From contig NW_020653993.1 in the NCBI RefSeq assembly GCF_003589595.1, forward strand, positions 3,855,308 through 3,919,307: DNA of 64,000 nt, read 5' to 3'. The DNA is from Hyposmocoma kahamanoa. Lineage: Eukaryota > Arthropoda > Insecta > Lepidoptera > Cosmopterigidae. A model generated the notes under the pieces. The model did no database searches. It saw only the letters and a program-made list of their open reading frames with translations, and was not told where the DNA came from. This document shows positions 1 through 10,558 of the stretch, in pieces. Made by a program: the position numbers and the translations under genes. Position 1 is the stretch's first letter, and each line of letters begins with the position of its first letter.

Positions 1-150
1 TGATCGGGCGTTGTTTTGAACGATGGTTACTTTAGTTTTTTTTTAAGTTCTCGTTTTTATGCAACATCAGTGGTGTTTTTTGGAGTACGCTTGACTTCAA
101 AATTTTTGGTCAAAATTTGACTCCCTGACTTGAGATTTTTTTAATAATAT

Positions 151-394
151 CAAGTGACGGAGGGACGAACAAGTAAATTATACGCCTGTCCATAATATTT
201 ACAGTGTCACTCAGAACTTTAAAGCGCAAAGATCTTAGGGGCACTGCCACTGCGCCCGTCACACCACTTAAGTAGACAAGTCCCATGTGCCTGTAATTTC
301 ACCAGCACCACACAGCAAAGCTGACGTTACTCCTTGTCGGTGATAGATAAGGATAGACGAACTCTTTCACATCAGAAGGAGCTTTACTGCTTCT
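151..394 (+). repeat. Rep-B interspersed repeat
   Basis: This is one of more than twenty copies of the same roughly 280-base repeat in the window. It carries the family landmarks in order: GACGAACAAG, GCAAAGATCTTAGGGGCACT, a short run reading TGCGCCCGTCAC, AAGTCCCATGTGCCTGTAAT, and the end AGGAGCTTTACTGC. The copy is diverged, with a small rearrangement before its right end. I cannot assign it to a known transposon class: it has no clear terminal inverted repeat, no tRNA-like boxes and no coding potential. Confidence 0.75.
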
Positions 395-706
395 AAGTTA
401 ATATTATTAAGAAGAAGTAAAAAAAAATCAGAATAAACTTAATAAGTTCATTGCTTGCGTTTTACAATCGATTACATCTCACACTTTTAATAATAAAGTA
501 AAACCAACGATACTACGACGACCAACGAAACAACGAGATTTCAACAAAATAGACTGCTGAAAAAACAATGTTTTTATATCAATTAGAACTTTTGCTTATA
601 TTTCGCCGGCGTCACGAATAATTAAAACAAACTTTAAAGAACTCTTATCTTATGAAGCATAGAGTTGAATTCATCTTAAAGCTTGACGAATTTTTTATTC
701 TGTACC
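395..706. other. No recognised feature (395-706)
   Basis: AT-rich sequence with short poly(A) runs. I see no coding frame, RNA gene or family member here. Confidence 0.5.
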
Positions 707-942
707 CATTGACTTACAATTATATGGACGTCGGGTCCGCGCTAAAAAGTGTCCGCACTTGTAAGGCGCTAAAATCGTATACAGAGCGCCAAACTCCGCT
801 TTAGTCTTCATTTGTTCGACAGACAGCGCGATACTGCGATGACATTACAATTTAAATTTCGAATAGGTTGACTTGGGACATTTTTTTCGTGGATTTTGTA
901 TTAGACCCGTCGTCCATTTATTTGTAAGTCAATGCCTGTACC
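699..942 (-). mobile_element. hAT-like MITE, copy 1, with 8-base target duplication
   Basis: The element spans 707-934 (228 bases) and starts CATTGACTTAC and ends GTAAGTCAATG, giving terminal inverted repeats of roughly 30 imperfect bases. The flanks at 699-706 and 935-942 read TCTGTACC and CCTGTACC, an 8-base duplication with one mismatch. A related copy in the opposite orientation lies at 19339-19624, also with an 8-base duplication. Eight-base duplications are typical of the hAT superfamily. There is no transposase, so it is a non-autonomous element. The superfamily is inferred from duplication length only. Confidence 0.75.
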
Positions 943-1745
943 TTATACTTTTAACTATTGTGTCAGTTGCCAAAAAATGCAACTATTCCGATTTCGTAAT
1001 TTTATTAATGAAGCTGCGATTTTATAATTTTACACATAATATACAAACTTTATAATATAAAGTAATTGACTCAATGAAAAACGAGAACAGCTAGAAAAAA
1101 TTGCAGGAGAATAAAAGGAAATCTAAGCTATGATATTACATTTCACCTTTGCAAAATGACAACTTATCAGGAGAGAGGTTTAAAGATTCTACAAAATAAA
1201 ATAAGTCGACAAAATTTTTGTACTCAAATAGGAGATTTACAAAATGTCACATATACATACATTGTTTGATGTGGTTCGTGTTATTTTTATGACTCTCATG
1301 TGATAAAATGACTTTGACATATGATTACATATAGCTTTATTATACGAAAGTTACGCTTTTTAGTTTATTACAACAGTGGTCTCTCTGTTACTTGTTTTTT
1401 ATTTATTTATTTACGTTTCACATATAGTCTTTAGTGTTATAGTACACAAACTTAGAACAGGAACTACACGTGAGACCCTGTAAGGGCGTAGCAAAATACA
1501 CTTGTGACATAATACACATTTTAACCATGATAATATAAATTAGAGTTTTATCGTAGGTATAACATTCATAAAATTTTCCCCTATACAATTGCTAACTTTG
1601 TTTAAGTCTTTTAATATTCATAATTTTAGAGTAATAACAATTTTATCGAATGATGTCAATGAATATTAATATAATAATAATTCAGATAATAAAATATAAA
1701 AGCTAATGTCAACTTCTTATCTTAATCATAAGATTAAGTTAATTA
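943..1745. other. No gene; AT-rich with short simple repeats
   Basis: AT-rich sequence. A short TTTA run lies near 1398-1412. The part around 1150-1360 has loose similarity to 60185-60335, suggesting an old unnamed repeat. Nothing coding was recognised. Confidence 0.4.
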
Positions 1746-1790
1746 ATCTATCTATCTATATAAAATTAATCTATCTATCTATTTATCAAA
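1746..1790. repeat. CTAT microsatellite
   Basis: Two short CTAT tracts are separated by about a dozen bases. They sit directly upstream of the SINE-2 copy at 1795-2060. Confidence 0.8.
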
Positions 1791-1794
1791 ATTC

Positions 1795-2060
1795 AAGTTG
1801 AACCAAACACAAGGACACGACAACAAGCACATAGAAAAATTTGTGATGTCCGCTTGTTCGTTCCGTGGCTTAGTTAGTATAGCGTCTGGCACGGTATGCT
1901 AGAAGACGTCGGTTCGAATCCGGCCGGATCGAAGGAATTTTTTCTGAGTGTTCGATCCTTACTACTACTACTTACTGTACTAATATTTATAACAAACTAG
2001 TGGAGTAATTTCACAAAAATAATTGAATTATAATTATTAATGAATAATTCAATAAAAATT
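1795..2060 (+). mobile_element. SINE-2 copy (tRNA-headed)
   Basis: A tRNA-like module has an A box within GTGGCTTAGTTAGTATAGCG and a B box GGTTCGAATCC, the internal RNA polymerase III promoter parts. It is preceded by the family's 5' extension (ACACGAC..AAGCACATAGAAAAAT) and followed by its tail (GGAATTTTTTCTGAGTGTTC, then ATTTATAACAAACTAGTGGA). Other copies are at 22232, 26540 and 26843 on the minus strand. The far 5' part seen at 26.8 kb is missing or diverged here. It is not a functional tRNA gene: no paired acceptor stem is present and the sequence is repeated. Confidence 0.85.
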
Positions 2061-2456
2061 TACAATTCAAGTTATTTTTCTTGAAGTATTAAACATAGTT
2101 TCTGCGTACTTGGACGACAAAATCCATGGTAGCGGATTTTTTTCTTTTAGCTCTTTAACGTTGTCTCGATCTATGATAAATTGAAATAAATATTTTAAAT
2201 AATAAAACTAATTTGTATGAGTAGTAGAGTTTAAACAATGTGACTATTTCATGTGTTATATACTTATCTATAAAATAAACATAATTCGCACATGCAATAA
2301 AACACTGTCGTAACTCAAAATTGTGTAATTCAGAAAATTTACAGAATGAAACCAATAAACATAAATTTTCGTTTATAAATGGATAACTAAATATTATGTA
2401 TAAATAAAAATAATCACATTACTCACGATAACATTTTTTTTACAATACTAAATATC
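2061..2456. other. No gene; contains a short shared repeat at 2105-2165
   Basis: AT-rich. The stretch at about 2105-2165 (GTACTTGGACGACAAAATCC, then a run ending in TTAGCTCTT) resembles 17353-17415 and 59770-59835, so it is an unnamed low-copy repeat. Nothing else was recognised. Confidence 0.45.
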
Positions 2457-2740
2457 TGGACGAATAAGTCGTGCGCCTGGTGGTAAACGACACGCCTCTC
2501 CATAACAGTTGCAGTGCACTCAGAGTATTAAATCACAAAGATCTGAGCGACACTGCCTCTACGTCGGATACCCAGAGACATATTAAGTTGACAAGTCCCA
2601 TGTGTCTGTAATTTCACCAGCACACCTATCCTTCGAAACCGGAACGCAGTAATGCTCACATTACTGTTTGGCGACAGAAACAGGTAAAGTGGTAGTACTT
2701 CCCTGGGCGATTATATATTCCCACAAGATTAGGAGCTTCT
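2457..2740 (+). repeat. Rep-B copy, near full length
   Basis: It holds all the family landmarks in order: GACGAATAAGTCGTGCGCC, CAGTTGCAGTG, CACAAAGATCTGAG, AAGTCCCATGTGTCTGTAAT, ACGCAGTAATGCTCACATTA, CTTCCCTGGGCGA and AGGAGCTTC. No coding frame of note. Confidence 0.85.
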
Positions 2741-3439
2741 TTTCCCCTCGATATTATATTATAATAGTACAATTATAATACAGTATTCATGGACAGGAAT
2801 TCATTTAGTGTAAATTGTGTTATCTTAATTTCAGCAATTTTTGCAACAGTATTTGGTCTTAAATGCGTATATCTTATACATGAATTTCAAATTTGAATAC
2901 GTAAACATTTTCAATACATACATTAACAGTGATAACGGAAAAAAAAAATTAAAAACAAACAGAAATCCACGTTATTTATTCATCAATTACAATCAAGTCT
3001 CCATAATTAACAGTTAAAGGCTCTAATTGGCTCTAGACTCGACACCAAGGAAATTCGACAGAGTGACTTTCCTTGTATTCAGGTAATGGTTGACGGAGCG
3101 GCCTATTGCGTGCTTAGTTTGCTTTAGACTTTTATAAGTCACAAGAGACTGAAGTATAGAAAGCATCACGCAACTACTTCTTACTCAAGTTTGATTTAAC
3201 GATGTTTTAAATTTTATTAATGAGCATAATTTGCGACTACAAATGACAATTTAAAAAAACAACAACATTGATAAACTATGTTTAAGATAATGTAATACAA
3301 AAATTCTTATTTTAGAGGCGTACACGGCTTCGTAGGAAAATGCCGGCAATGATTTGTTCAAATAATATATTTTGCGTTTTATTAGTTTTACATTCATAAA
3401 AATATAACTAGTTGTATTACTAAGATTTCATTTCACAGA
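2741..3439. other. No recognised feature (2741-3439)
   Basis: AT-rich, with poly(A) near 2940. I see no gene or repeat-family match. Confidence 0.5.
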
Positions 3440-3625
3440 ATTCTTCTAGGGAAGTACTGTCTTACCTATATCTATCGTTTAGGTTTTGAAGGGTAATCAA
3501 GGGTGCTGGCGAAATTACAGGCAAATGGCCCTTGTCAACTTTTGTTTTAGAGTGATGAGAGCAGCATTACAACTATTATGGACAGGCCTCTTGCTTACTA
3601 TCAGGCGCACGCTTGTCTGTCCTAT
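3440..3625 (-). repeat. Rep-B copy, truncated
   Basis: Read on the plus strand it gives the reversed family landmarks: CTAGGGAAGTACTG, TTTTGAAGGGTAA, GGTGCTGGCGAAATTACAGG, TATGGACAGGCC. The far end is degraded. Confidence 0.7.
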
Positions 3626-3885
3626 CACTTCTTTCAAAAAATTCTTTCGCACAAAAACTGAACACTGGTGTCAGTTTTGAACCAATATTAATAATTTTAG
3701 TAAAATTGCACTGTCGCTAGATGGTGTTAGGATACAAATAGAACGAGCTTTCTATACGTGGTTTGCTAACACAAAAGTTATTTAAGATTTGTATTAGCAT
3801 TCAATGCTCAGGTACTCGTTGTAAAAAAGTTTCCATGTATAATGCACTTATAAAACTATATTGTAGCTGTAATACGTCTATTTTT

Positions 3886-4080
3886 TAACGGACTTCAAGA
3901 AAGGAGAAAGTTTTCAATACGACTGTATTTTATTGTGTATGTATGTTACTCGATAACTCCGGGTTTTGTGAACCGATTTTGCTTATTCTTTTTTTATGGA
4001 AAGAGGGTACCTCAGTAATGGTCTCATTTAAATTTGAAGACAATGTTCCACCCCCAAGGGTGGCAAATTAGACTACTGAT
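3886..4080 (+). repeat. Rep-C copy
   Basis: Starts at a version of AACCGACTTCAAAAAAGGAG (here ACGGACTTCAAGAAAGGAG). It runs through GATAACTCCGGGTTTTGTGA, ACCGATTTTG, GTACCTCAGTAATGGTCTCA, TTTAAATTTGAAGA and CCAAGGGTGGCAAA. At least six other copies occur in the window (33358, 42445, 43455, 44497, 51428, 62237). There is no open frame and no obvious terminal repeat. The class is unknown to me. Confidence 0.8.
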
Positions 4081-4664
4081 AGGTAACCATAAGCAGGCAA
4101 CTGTATGCATGAATGTAAAACTATAAGTCTCAATATTTATTTTTCAGTTCATTTCCCGAATTGGTCCGACTGTGAATCGAAACGGGGACCTACTCAAGCA
4201 GCGACTACAGTACCAACCGTTGTTTCCAAAGATCGTACTGTTTTTGTTATTGTACGTAGTATTAAAACAAGTATAATAATAATAATATTACCACTTTTCC
4301 CATTTCTGTTTCCACAAATCACACAACCACAATTAAAATTATCAACCTTAGCGAATTTCGCAGAATTTCGTAGCAAACTTGAAAACTTTTCGTGATAAAA
4401 AGTAAATTCGTGAGTCTATTATCTACTTTGGACTGTCTTCTTTGTTTTATCGCCATCTTTTATTAAAAGTTGATACATTTGAAATCGGCGGTATCTTGTC
4501 GGAACAAATTTTCTTTAATTTATTGTTAAGGTAAATTAGATAATGTTCCTTGTCAGTAGAATTATCTTACAAAATACTGTCGATTTTTTCTTTGATTCTG
4601 ATTCGTCACGCTATAGAACCAGGTATTCTCGGTTAAAACAATTTAGGAGACGTGACCTTTTACT
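4081..4664. other. No recognised feature (4081-4664)
   Basis: AT-rich. A 96-codon open frame at 4105-4395 starts at ATG, but its composition and lack of any familiar motif give no reason to call it a gene. Confidence 0.45.
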
Positions 4665-4805
4665 TGACTACCTCGGTGGCACAACGGCTTGCGCTGGATG
4701 AGGAGGTCTCGGGTTTCAGTTCTCAGTAGGACCAATGTGGGAAATGCATTTTTCTAAAATGATTTTGATCTGGGTGTTCCCCGAAGTGAATTCCTCATGT
4801 TTTAT
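4665..4805 (+). mobile_element. SINE-3 copy (tRNA-headed)
   Basis: The A-box-like part is GGTGGCACAACGG and a degenerate B box lies in GGGTTTCAGTTCTC. A tail follows reading AGTAGGACCAATGTGGG and later CTGGGTGTTCCCCGAAGTG. The second copy, at 32285-32465 on the minus strand, shares both the tRNA-like head and the GGTGTTCCC tail. That shared structure supports a SINE family over a chance tRNA-like string. Confidence 0.7.
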
Positions 4806-4861
4806 GATATCAAAGAAAATGTAACGTAATGTTTCTATACATAACAAGCAATCACATAGCT

Positions 4862-5090
4862 AAGTGGTATTACTTCGCTGGGCGAATTCTTTCAGAAGGA
4901 GCTCTACTGCTACTTACTTCCCTATTTCTGCCGCCAAGCCTTAATGTGAGCATTGCTATGTTCCGGATGCCCCTCAGATCTTTGTGATTAAAAGCTCTAA
5001 GTAGCCCTGCAACTATTATGAACATGTGTGTTACTTACCACCAGACCCATGGCTTGTTCGTTCCGTTCCTTGGTACAATAAAAAAAATAA
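4862..5090. repeat. Rep-B mosaic: plus-strand end joined to minus-strand body
   Basis: 4864-4918 matches the right end of Rep-B on the plus strand (CGCTGGGCGAATTCTTTCAG, AAGGAGCTCTACTGCTACT). From about 4919 to 5090 the sequence is Rep-B on the minus strand (TTCTGCCGCCAAG, CCCTCAGATCTTTGTGATT, GCTTGTTCGTTCCGT). The central 100 bases or so of the family are missing. It is either a rearranged copy or two copies abutting. Confidence 0.65.
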
Positions 5091-5284
5091 GTAGAAAGGT
5101 AATTAATTATGTTTTACTCAATAAGCTGGAGCGGTTGCAGAACTAGCACTTTTGGGTTGCGTAAATTTGACCACGTTTCAGACTTTCAATCTAAACTTGG
5201 ATGGTTATCCATACGTTGTCGTAGGGACTTTCGCATTTTATCCCTTCCATACTCATTACCTCCATAGAGAGGTATATAGATACA

Positions 5285-6165
5285 TAGGGCGCACTATAAG
5301 TTTCCGGAACTAGCCACTTACATAAACAATATTTAAAAAATAATGACAATATTTAAAAATGAAAAACTCTTTGGCTGTAGAATACAGTTTGTTTCATCTG
5401 ACTGTCACTTGTTTTCGCATTGTGGCATCATTTTAGAAACTAATTGTCTACATCATCATGGATTTAACGCGTGAAAATTTTCGTAGCATGATTTTCTACG
5501 ACTTGAAGTGTAATTTAACAGCTCAGCGAAGCTTCGCTCGGCTTCAAACTGCTTTTAGCGATGAAGCACCATGCAAGACGACTATTTACAGCTGGTTTGC
5601 AAAATTCAAATGCGATCGTGTGAATCTCAGTGACGAATTTCGTGATGGTGGGCCGTCCACTGCTGTGAACAACAAAAACATCGATGTTGTGCGCCGTATG
5701 ATCAAAATAGACAGGCATGTGACATACCATGAAATTTGGGCATCTTTTAGCATAGACATGAGGCAAATACCATTAATACTACACAAACTTTTGGGTGTGA
5801 AAAAGCTGTGCTCTCGGTGGATCCCACACAATTTGACTGAGGATCAAAAAACAGATCTCGTCACTAGGTGCAATGCGATTCTTACCAGATTCAATGAAGA
5901 GGCGTCAAATTTGGTGTGGGACATAGTAACAGGTGACAAAACATGAATTTATAGTTACAATCCCAAAACAAAGCAACAATTGAGCGTATGGGTCTTTCGA
6001 GATGAGCCGAACCAACCAAAGTGGCGCGCGTGCAAAGTGCCTCTAAGCGGATGATTGCTTCTTTTTTAATAAAGCTGGACACGTGGCTACTGTTGCTTTG
6101 GAGAATCGTTGTACCGTGAATAGTGATTGGTACTTGGTACTTGGTGTAACGGGCTGGTGTCCGCA
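5285..6165 (+). pseudogene. mariner transposon, copy 1, broken transposase
   Basis: The left inverted repeat GCGCACTATAAGTTTCCGGA begins at 5289 after a TA (5285-5286), the usual mariner target. The transposase frame opens at the ATG at 5458. It gives a mariner N-terminal DNA-binding region (helix-turn-helix, then the N-N-K-N-I linker region) and reaches the first catalytic aspartate block (TGDKT), where the conserved tryptophan codon has become TGA (5944-5946). Beyond it, homology continues to about 6150 but changes frame near 6010. The rest of the catalytic domain and the right inverted repeat are missing; LINE fragments follow directly. It cannot encode a working transposase. Upstream and N-terminal sequence is nearly identical to copy 2 at 12604. 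Confidence 0.9.
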
Positions 6166-6199
6166 ACTCGACGTCAAAGCGCCTATTTTGCGTGTGGTG

Positions 6200-6490
6200 G
6201 GTCCTACTCGTGCCACCCAAGCTCCTCCAGGAATCTCAGCAATCTCCTCGGTTTACTGAAGACTTCGGGGAGCGACCTTGGCACTCCAAGGTACTTTGTC
6301 CTGTAGTTGGCCACGCCGGAGCACTGTAGTAGGATGTGCGCAGCCGTTTCCTCCCCCTCCATGCACGCTCTGCATAGAGGGCTGTCTGACAATTGTATGG
6401 ACCATGACCATATACTCCATATATACCATGACGATATACTCGCATTCTCGCATCTCGCGCTTTATATCGCTCTTTAGCAAGTCGCACCCT
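6200..6490 (-). pseudogene. LINE C-terminal zinc-binding fragment
   Basis: On the minus strand from 6392 to 6204 the frame gives a 62-residue piece with C-x2-C-x8-H-x4-C (CRACMEGEETAAHILLQC) followed by N-Y-R-x6-G. This is a pattern found at the C terminus of ORF2 proteins in several non-LTR retrotransposon lineages that carry RNase H, such as the I, R1 and LOA groups. The region to 6490 appears to be related sequence in other frames. It is truncated on both sides and abuts the broken mariner. The lineage is uncertain. Confidence 0.6.
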
Positions 6491-6594
6491 GACGTGCCAG
6501 CTCTGCAGGTCTGGGTGTTGCTCTGGTACTCATAGTACAGTTCAAGACCGGGTAATAAGTTTGGTTATAGGTATTGTTATTAATTTGATCTGGA

Positions 6595-6775
6595 TGCACT
6601 AAGTATTCCATCGAGAAGTAAAAGGTTTGGTGGCACCTTCCTCTGTCAGAGTTGAGAAATGGAACTCCCTTCCAGGTCACATATTCCCTACGTCTTACGA
6701 TATGGGGTTCTTCAAACGACGCGTGAAGATATATCTTGTAGGCATGCAGGGTGGAGGTGGCTAGGGTGGTGATTA
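6595..6775 (+). pseudogene. Jockey-type LINE, C-terminal fragment
   Basis: The plus strand encodes, with one frame slip, IPSRSKRFGGTF followed by EKWNSLPGHIFP and then MGFFKRRVKIYL. This is the C-terminal signature of a Jockey/CR1-like ORF2 (IPSR-T-KRFG, E-WNSLP, FK-RV-LL). The same family occurs on the minus strand at 49930-50470, where the corresponding residues are IPSRTKRFGCTF. Only about 60 codons remain. Confidence 0.7.
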
Positions 6776-7319
6776 TGTTAAACACTGTACTAGCTTCCTT
6801 CACGTTTGGATTTAATTTTCCATTATACATCGGGTGGGATGGAGTCATATGCCTGACATGTATAAAAAAAGTAATGCATTTTGTGACTTAAATTTGATAA
6901 TTACAAATTTATTGAGCTAAGCCTAAAACCACATAGCTGATAAAAGCTTATCATGGCACGACTAAACGTGGTCAGAATAAGAGATACTACAAAAATGTCC
7001 GTGCTAACTAGATTATGAATCAAGTGGTTCAAATTAGAAATAGAAAAGGCGTTTACTTTCTTTTTTTTATTATTATCTATTACAAATTTTGCTACAAATT
7101 GTCCGCCTTTGCATGCATGCTCGACATTCTTTTCTTACTATATCTGTTGTTGTTCCTGTAATTAAATAAAAATAATGAAAAAAATCTGTTTCCGTCACAC
7201 CTAGAACATGAGGTAATCGAGTAAAAGCTAACAAATGACTCCCACATACCCTCAAAAAACTTTATACAACCTGTATACGTACATACAGGGTGTAATCGTA
7301 ACAAAAAAAGTATTTTTAT

Positions 7320-7625
7320 TAATTCAAATAAGCCCTGAGCGCATTTGACCTCCATCTCACCTGATGGAAAGTGGCGATGTGGTCGACGATGGAGCATGCA
7401 CATCTAAATAACGCCTATTCACTCTCGCCTTGAAAAGGTCCAAGTTATTAAGTTCAGGGAACAAGTCTGCAAGCAGGGAATTCCACTCCATAGCTGTTCG
7501 CCATATAAAGTATGGAAGCGTAACGCTTCGTGCGCATCTTTAGAATATCACAACGTAGGGGTGGAAGCCAAGCCTTCATCTAGTCTCCCGATGATGGAAA
7601 GTGGAAGGCAGAATTAAATCGTGCA
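7320..7625 (-). pseudogene. LINE 3' end with ORF2 C terminus (family of 25150 and 52915)
   Basis: The minus strand reads AMEWNSLLADLFPELNN, then FKARVNRRYL and APSSTTSPLSIR, then a stop. That is an ORF2 C terminus of the E-WNSL-A-LFP / FK-RVNR type. The adjacent noncoding part includes GGTGAGATGGAGGTCAAATG. Two more copies lie at 25150-25520 (minus) and 52915-53045 (plus). The copy is heavily 5'-truncated. Confidence 0.75.
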
Positions 7626-7689
7626 TGACATTCATAGGGAGCATATAGTTGACCTACTTTTAGAGGTAACAATAAGTTTACATATAAAT

Positions 7690-8121
7690 TTTGCCAGCGA
7701 TGACCTACGGCTCTGAGACGTGATCACTTACCTACTATGAGCCTCATAAAGAAGCTCAAACTCAATCAACGAGCTATGGAGCGAGCAATGCTCGGCATTT
7801 CTCTACGTGATTGAATCAGAAATGAGGAGATCCGTAGAACGAAAGTCACCGACATAGCTCGAAGGATTACCAAGTTGAAGTGGCAGTGGGCAGGGCACAT
7901 AGCTCGTAGAACTGACGGTTGTTGGGGCAGAAAGGTTCTTGAATGGAGACTACGAACCGGAAGGCGTTCAGTGGGACGGCCCCCTACTAGATGGACAGAT
8001 GACCTGGTAAGGGCGGCGGGTAACCGAGGGATGCCCGTCGCGTCCGATCGACTGGTCCGGAAATCTTTGGGCGAGGCCTATGTTCAGTAGCGGACGTCTT
8101 CCGGCTGATAAGATGATAAAA
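7690..8121 (+). pseudogene. RTE-clade LINE, C-terminal part of ORF2 and 3' end
   Basis: The translated sequence gives MTYGSET, RAMLGISLRD and the long intact tail at 7875-8090 containing WQWAGHIARRTDG, GRPPTRWTDDL and SLGEAYVQ. These are characteristic of the endonuclease/reverse transcriptase protein of RTE-type LINEs in insects. The upstream part has at least one frame slip and a stop codon, so only a C-terminal relic remains. The 3' end (CCGGCTGATAAGATGATAAA) fits the GAT-rich terminus of these LINEs. Sister fragments lie at 20640-20882 (minus) and 59060-59215 (plus). Confidence 0.85.
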
Positions 8122-10154
8122 AGATTGCTATGAATAAAGTAATAAAACTATTTCATAATTAAATAAAAACAAAGTGATGATTGCTTTTGTAAGTACAAAA
8201 TTTTGTATTTAAAGCAGTTGTTCGAAAGTAAAACCTGTCTACGAATTTCATATTAAATGTATGGGTCCGTTTAACGTTAAAATTTTGAATATTTCTTCTT
8301 TCTAGTTTTATTTCTAAAAAGTTATTGATGTCGTTTTTATTTATTAGATAACGTACTCTCGATATCAGTTTAAAGACTATTGACATTTCTTCTATTTACG
8401 GAATAACCGCCGGGCACACTTAACGATTTCACCCAGTATTTACGTATATATGTACTGTTTTGGTTACTAGTGTAGTGTGTTGTGATAACTAAATTTATAA
8501 ATTAATTGGTTCAAGATAGTTATTATTAAATAATAAATAATTTGGTAAATTTTACGCCTTACTGTACCTTTCCACTTCTGTTAAATAAAAACACTCAAAA
8601 GGTGTAATAAACTTGAAGTCTATTATAAACGAATTTAGATACCATTTACTTTAACATAAAAAGTAAGAATTAGAATCGCATTACAGAAGTTTCCAGAAAA
8701 GCTAAATAACTAAGCATTTCTTTATCGTACCACCCACTTTCCCTGAAAGAAAATTAATATTTGTTCTGCGAAATTAAAAACCTACGTGAGTACAGACGAC
8801 AGCCGGATCATGAATAGAATCTTTATTAAATTGTACAAAAAAAAAAATCTTCTTACTAGCACCGTAAAGTTCAGATTCAATTACCAAAACAAGATGGTAC
8901 AAATCGGATGTAATGTCGCGGAAACTCTCAGATGACCGTCTTCGATAAGAAATAGAGCACAACATATACACACATAACTCTTCTTTTCACTGCTACTTTT
9001 AATTATTATAATAAACGTCTTTAGTTTTTCTTATTTTCTTGTATAATTTAATAAATATTAGTGTTTCAGCTCTTTTATAATATACGTTTTTGTATCATTA
9101 AGTTACACGTTACCTAACTAAAAATTTACAAAAAAATATGTTACTGTAAAAATATCAATTTTGTCTTAGTCGTACCGATTTTTTTTTTGTTGTATTAATT
9201 GTACATGTTTAAGTCCATGAAACAATTTTAAATATTTTTTGGAAATGATTGGGAAGCCTTCGCTTCTATATTTATATACTGGAATAGACATTAAAGAAGG
9301 AAAATCCATCTCAGCAGCAATTAAAGCTAAAGGTTAAATTAAATTTATCAAATCTTTGGAGTTTGTGCTTCTAACAACTATTCTGTATCGCCTGAATGTA
9401 TTAGGGTGATGATACGAACTATCGACTTTTTAAGGGAAGTGCGTGAATAAAAGTCTCTCCCGAATACGGAAACCTCGAAATTCTACAAAACACACTTGAC
9501 ACATGACTTCTGCGGTCAATTTTCAAATTGACGCTATTCTACAATGTCCAATTCATGATCATACATCGGAATTGTTAAACATAATAATAAAGAAACGGTC
9601 GACGGGGAATTTGAGCGACTGTACACAGGATATTGTCGTACAAGAGTGATTTTTTGTTTACCTTTCCAGATTGGATTGAACGATTTTTTCCTATATAGCA
9701 GACTTCCTTTTTCATTATTTCTTTCTATTTATAAATCGTAATCCTAAAATACACTTTTTATTTTAAATATTATTTAGGTTGCTTTTAATTTTTCTAGATT
9801 TTTCCATCATTAAGGAGTATATATAATATATATTTATAAAATAGGTAATTTTGTTGAATAAATTATTTTCGTTTTTCTATTTGGAATTAAGGAACTAAAC
9901 AGTGCAAGGAACAAAGCAATCTTTAAGTTTTTTTTTCTAAATTTGTGGCGCCAAGCACAAAATATGAAATATTTCCAAGTGGTCAATTTGGAATTTGTAT
10001 CTAACTAGACTTTGTAACGTCATAAATTCAATAATACATTACTAGATGGCGTAAGAACCGAATATTGACTCGGAATAATAAATACAAAAATATGCAATAT
10101 TGAGATTACCACGGTATTTTAATACTATGATATTCAACATTATTTTGTGAGTTC
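8122..10154. other. No gene recognised in 2 kb of AT-rich sequence
   Basis: Only short, low-complexity open frames are present. A TAGATGGCG string occurs at about 10043-10051. No SINE, LINE or named repeat match was found by eye. Confidence 0.45.
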
Positions 10155-10330
10155 ACTCCATTAGTTTGTTATAATTATTAATACAAAGATCGAACGCAAA
10201 GAAAAATTCATTCGATCCGGCTGGACTCGATATCTCTGGCAAGCCGATGGTAGCTGTAAAGATGCCTGGCTGACAGACGAAAAACTTTCATAGATTTCGC
10301 ACAGATGGCGCTACGGCAGAAAAGTCGTCA
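10155..10330 (-). mobile_element. SINE-2 copy, internally deleted
   Basis: It begins with the family tail in reverse (GTTTGTTATAATTATTAATA, CAAAGATCGAACGC). It then jumps past the tRNA module to the family's upstream part (GGTAGCTGTAAAG, CATAGATTTC, AGATGGCGCTACG). The upstream part here is on the opposite strand relative to the tail, so this is a rearranged copy. Confidence 0.65.
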
Positions 10331-10388
10331 ATGTAAAATTAACTTTTCAATATTGTCTCAAGTCTAGGTGTTTGTGGTACCGTCGATG

Positions 10389-10558
10389 CAACTGCCTCTG
10401 TGGCCGAACGGTTACTATGCTGGACTACCACGCAGATGCACCGGGTTCGATTCCCGGGCCGGGAGAAATACTTGTATATCCTACGTTTATTTCTCTCGTG
10501 AGTTTGAGTGTAATTTGTGGTTGTGCGTTTGTGTGTGTCCACGGCATCTGCGATATAA
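10389..10558 (+). mobile_element. SINE-1 copy (tRNA-headed), fused to Rep-B
   Basis: The A box lies in GTGGCCGAACGGTTAC and the B box is GGTTCGATTCC, about 50 bases apart. The family body follows: CGGGCCGGGAGAAATA, TTTATTTCTCTCGTGAGTTT, GTGTAATTTGTGGTTG. The copy stops inside the body at about 10558 and continues without a gap into Rep-B. The usual end (CCTAGTGCGGGGCTATG and a TTA run) is missing. Confidence 0.85.

Noticed and set aside
4105..4395. 96-codon frame as a gene
   Set aside because: Low-complexity isoleucine and threonine runs from AT-rich repeats, with no motif.
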